6,476 nucleotides of DNA from NCBI GenBank assembly GCA_024763595.1, contig JANTFK010000199.1:1-6476 (forward strand), read 5' to 3'. This document shows, in pieces, positions 5,155 through 6,476 of this stretch; within the stretch, counting starts at the first letter, position 1, and every line of letters starts with the position of its first letter. The notes below the pieces were generated by a model. It saw only the letters and a list, made by a program, of their open reading frames with translations, was not told the origin of the DNA and searched no databases. The DNA is from Bacteroidales bacterium. GTDB taxonomy: Bacteria > Bacteroidota > Bacteroidia > Bacteroidales > GCA-2748055. Both the position numbers and the translations under genes were made by a program.

Positions 5155-5853
5155 ATGGAAACCATCATCAATCTGGAAAAGATAGTCAAGAACTATTATA
5201 TCGGCTCCATCATTGTGGAGGCACTCCGTTCAGTGGACCTGGAGATCCTGGAGAATGAGTATGTGGCCATCATGGGACCATCCGGTTCGGGAAAATCCAC
5301 CCTTATGAATCTTGTTGGGGCGCTGGATACACCTACCAGCGGAACCTATATACTCAACGGGACAGATGTCAGTAAAATGGATGATAACAGGCTGGCTGAA
5401 ATCCGGAATCGCGAAATTGGTTTTATTTTCCAGACATTTAACCTGCTGCCGCGATATACTGCCCTGGAGAATGTTACCCTGCCCCTGGTATATGCAGGGA
5501 AAGGGAAAGCCGAAAGGCTGGAGAGGGCCAAACATGTACTGGATGAGGTTGGGTTGTCAGACAGGAGGGATCACCGGCCAAATGAATTATCAGGAGGCCA
5601 GCGGCAGCGCGTAGCTGTGGCAAGGGCCCTTGTAAACCATCCATCCATTATTCTGGCAGATGAACCAACCGGGAACCTGGATTCTAAAACATCCGTGGAT
5701 ATTATGAAACTTTTCGGGGATATACATGCAAAAGGCAATACAATCATCCTGGTGACGCATGAAGAAGCTATTGCAAGATATGCTCACCGGATCATTCGTT
5801 TGCTGGACGGGCAGGTAGATCATATCGAGGTCAATAAAAATCCTGAACGATAA
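5155..5853 (+). CDS. ABC transporter ATP-binding protein, LolD/MacB type
   Basis: This 232-residue ATPase has every nucleotide-binding element: Walker A GPSGSGKST (41-49), Q-loop glutamine 93 (IFQTFNLLPR), signature LSGGQ (145-149), Walker B IILADE with catalytic E170, D-loop NLDS (174-177) and switch histidine 202. The GPSGSGKSTLMN and RYTALENV stretches mark the LolD/MacB/DevA group, which powers lipoprotein release or export of peptides and drugs by mechanotransmission through FtsX-like permeases. I start at ATG 5155 (METIINLEKI), preceded by CAGGAT, a weak ribosome site. The in-frame ATG at 5125 would add ten uncharacteristic residues. No permease gene adjoins it within this window, so its membrane partner must be encoded elsewhere or downstream. 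Its stop codon overlaps the proposed start of the adenosyltransferase. Confidence 0.93.
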   Translation: METIINLEKIVKNYYIGSIIVEALRSVDLEILENEYVAIMGPSGSGKSTLMNLVGALDTPTSGTYILNGTDVSKMDDNRLAEIRNREIGFIFQTFNLLPRYTALENVTLPLVYAGKGKAERLERAKHVLDEVGLSDRRDHRPNELSGGQRQRVAVARALVNHPSIILADEPTGNLDSKTSVDIMKLFGDIHAKGNTIILVTHEEAIARYAHRIIRLLDGQVDHIEVNKNPER

Positions 5854-6407
5854 AAAGGTCAACCATATATACGAAGGGGGGAGACAGGGGTAAAACCTCA
5901 CTCATTGGTGGTAAACGTATCCCGAAACATCATCCAAGGATTGAAGCGTATGGTTCGGTTGATGAATTAATGGCCCATACATCCATGCTTCGTGATCTGG
6001 TGGAAGATCCGGATCTGAAACAGGAACTGTTGACCATCCTGGAGATCCAGATGGCATCTGCTTCCATGCTTGCCGTGGAGGGTGGTCTGCTGCCAGAGGG
6101 GATACCTGTTGTGCATGAGGATCACATTGCTTTTCTTGAAAGGCGGATTGATGAGATGGACGCTTCACTGGAGCCCCTTCAGGCACTTATAATTCCCGGC
6201 GGATATCCTGCTGTTTCTCAGGCCCATATCGCCAGGACCGTTTGCCGGCGAACCGAACGTACCATCCTGAGATTGGGGGATCAGTCAGAATTGGATCCTG
6301 TTATCATCCGGTTTTACAACCGGTTATCGGACTATTTTTTTGTTATTTCCAGAAAAATAGCACAGTTGAAGGGCATTCCAAACAAGCCCTGGAAAAGCGG
6401 GTTGTAG
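5850..6407 (+). CDS. PduO-type cob(I)alamin adenosyltransferase lacking a standard start codon
   Basis: The protein would transfer adenosyl from ATP to cob(I)alamin, making coenzyme B12. Read from 5850 it has 185 residues, the normal length. It has the ATP-binding block YTKGGDRGKTSLIGG (7-21), then EAYGSVDEL with D38, PGG (116-118), ARTVCRRTER with R129 and R133, and NRLSDYFF with N157. These arginines and the asparagine correspond, within one residue, to active-site residues known in Lactobacillus PduO. No ATG, GTG or TTG occurs in frame between the upstream stop (5844-5846) and ATG 5970, which lies after the ATP-binding block and would yield a 145-residue, probably dead protein. The family start M-K-(K/R)-S aligns with ATA-AAA-AGG-TCA at 5850, where the ABC stop TAA overlaps as ATAA. 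A second candidate is ATA 5865, preceded by AAAAAGG. The body has no other lesion. Confidence 0.85.
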   Translation: MKRSTIYTKGGDRGKTSLIGGKRIPKHHPRIEAYGSVDELMAHTSMLRDLVEDPDLKQELLTILEIQMASASMLAVEGGLLPEGIPVVHEDHIAFLERRIDEMDASLEPLQALIIPGGYPAVSQAHIARTVCRRTERTILRLGDQSELDPVIIRFYNRLSDYFFVISRKIAQLKGIPNKPWKSGL

Positions 6408-6431
6408 AAATTATTTTTTTTTTTAAATTTG
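6401..6431 (+). promoter_or_regulatory. Strong Bacteroidota-type promoter for a gene beyond the right edge
   Basis: TAAATTTG at 6424-6431 matches TAnnTTTG exactly, and GTTG at 6401-6404 lies 19 bases upstream as the -33 element. The spacer contains a run of 11 T (6414-6424), a feature often seen in promoters of this phylum. Transcription should start near 6438. The -33 element overlaps the stop codon of the adenosyltransferase gene. Downstream, AATTAT (6450-6455) and ATAATT (6461-6466) form a small inverted repeat in the leader. The gene itself is outside the window. The same T-run could also help end the upstream transcript, though no GC-rich stem precedes it. Confidence 0.6.
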
Positions 6432-6476
6432 CCGCACTTTAAGGCACCTAATTATTATATATAATTTCTACATCGA

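Noticed and set aside
5854..5969. Cobalamin riboswitch ahead of the adenosyltransferase
   Set aside because: The stretch is coding: it translates to the conserved ATP-binding block of the enzyme, and there is no intergenic leader.

Overview
The window looks like a chromosomal segment from a member of the Bacteroidota. Three things support this. Several upstream regions match the TTG/TTTG (-33) and TAnnTTTG (-7) promoter pattern of that phylum (213-244, 742-773, 6401-6431). Recognisable Shine-Dalgarno sites are mostly absent. A small methyltransferase carries a GYGIHSP-type N-terminus that I associate with Bacteroidota proteins. The exact genus cannot be read from the sequence.

The left third (1-2079) is AT-rich accessory DNA. 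It starts with a tandem array of about 59 bp units (1-178) that is cut by the window edge. A decayed toxin-antitoxin locus follows: an intact BrnT-type promoter and the first 11 or so codons of a brnT toxin gene run directly into an intact ribbon-helix-helix antitoxin gene (276-515), as if the toxin body had been deleted. Next comes a second, apparently intact toxin-antitoxin operon. It encodes an MntA-like nucleotidyltransferase antitoxin with a fused XRE-type DNA-binding domain (789-1394), overlapping by 11 nt a HEPN (HepT-like) RNase toxin (1384-1740). A 17 bp inverted repeat overlaps the -7 box and abuts the antitoxin start codon, so the operon is very probably autorepressed. The region ends with a possible C-terminal scrap of an outer-membrane protein gene (1922-2083) and a hairpin that may terminate recG.

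The right two thirds are housekeeping-like and GC-richer. recG (2080-4182, minus strand) encodes a full-length branched-DNA helicase. It diverges over 49 bp from a class I SAM-dependent methyltransferase gene (4232-5026). Next is a two-gene unit: a LolD/MacB-type ABC transporter ATPase (5155-5853) and a PduO-type cob(I)alamin adenosyltransferase (5850-6407). A strong phylum-type promoter near the right edge (6401-6431) must drive a gene beyond the window.

The two most notable observations are sequence-level lesions. First, the adenosyltransferase has no ATG, GTG or TTG codon at its proper N-terminus: the expected ATG, in a TGA/ATG overlap with the ABC gene, reads ATA. Either the gene uses a rare AUA start, or it is newly inactivated, or there is a base error. 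Second, the brnT stub and the antitoxin start share the same bases at 276-292 in two frames, which looks like a microhomology deletion that left an orphan antitoxin.
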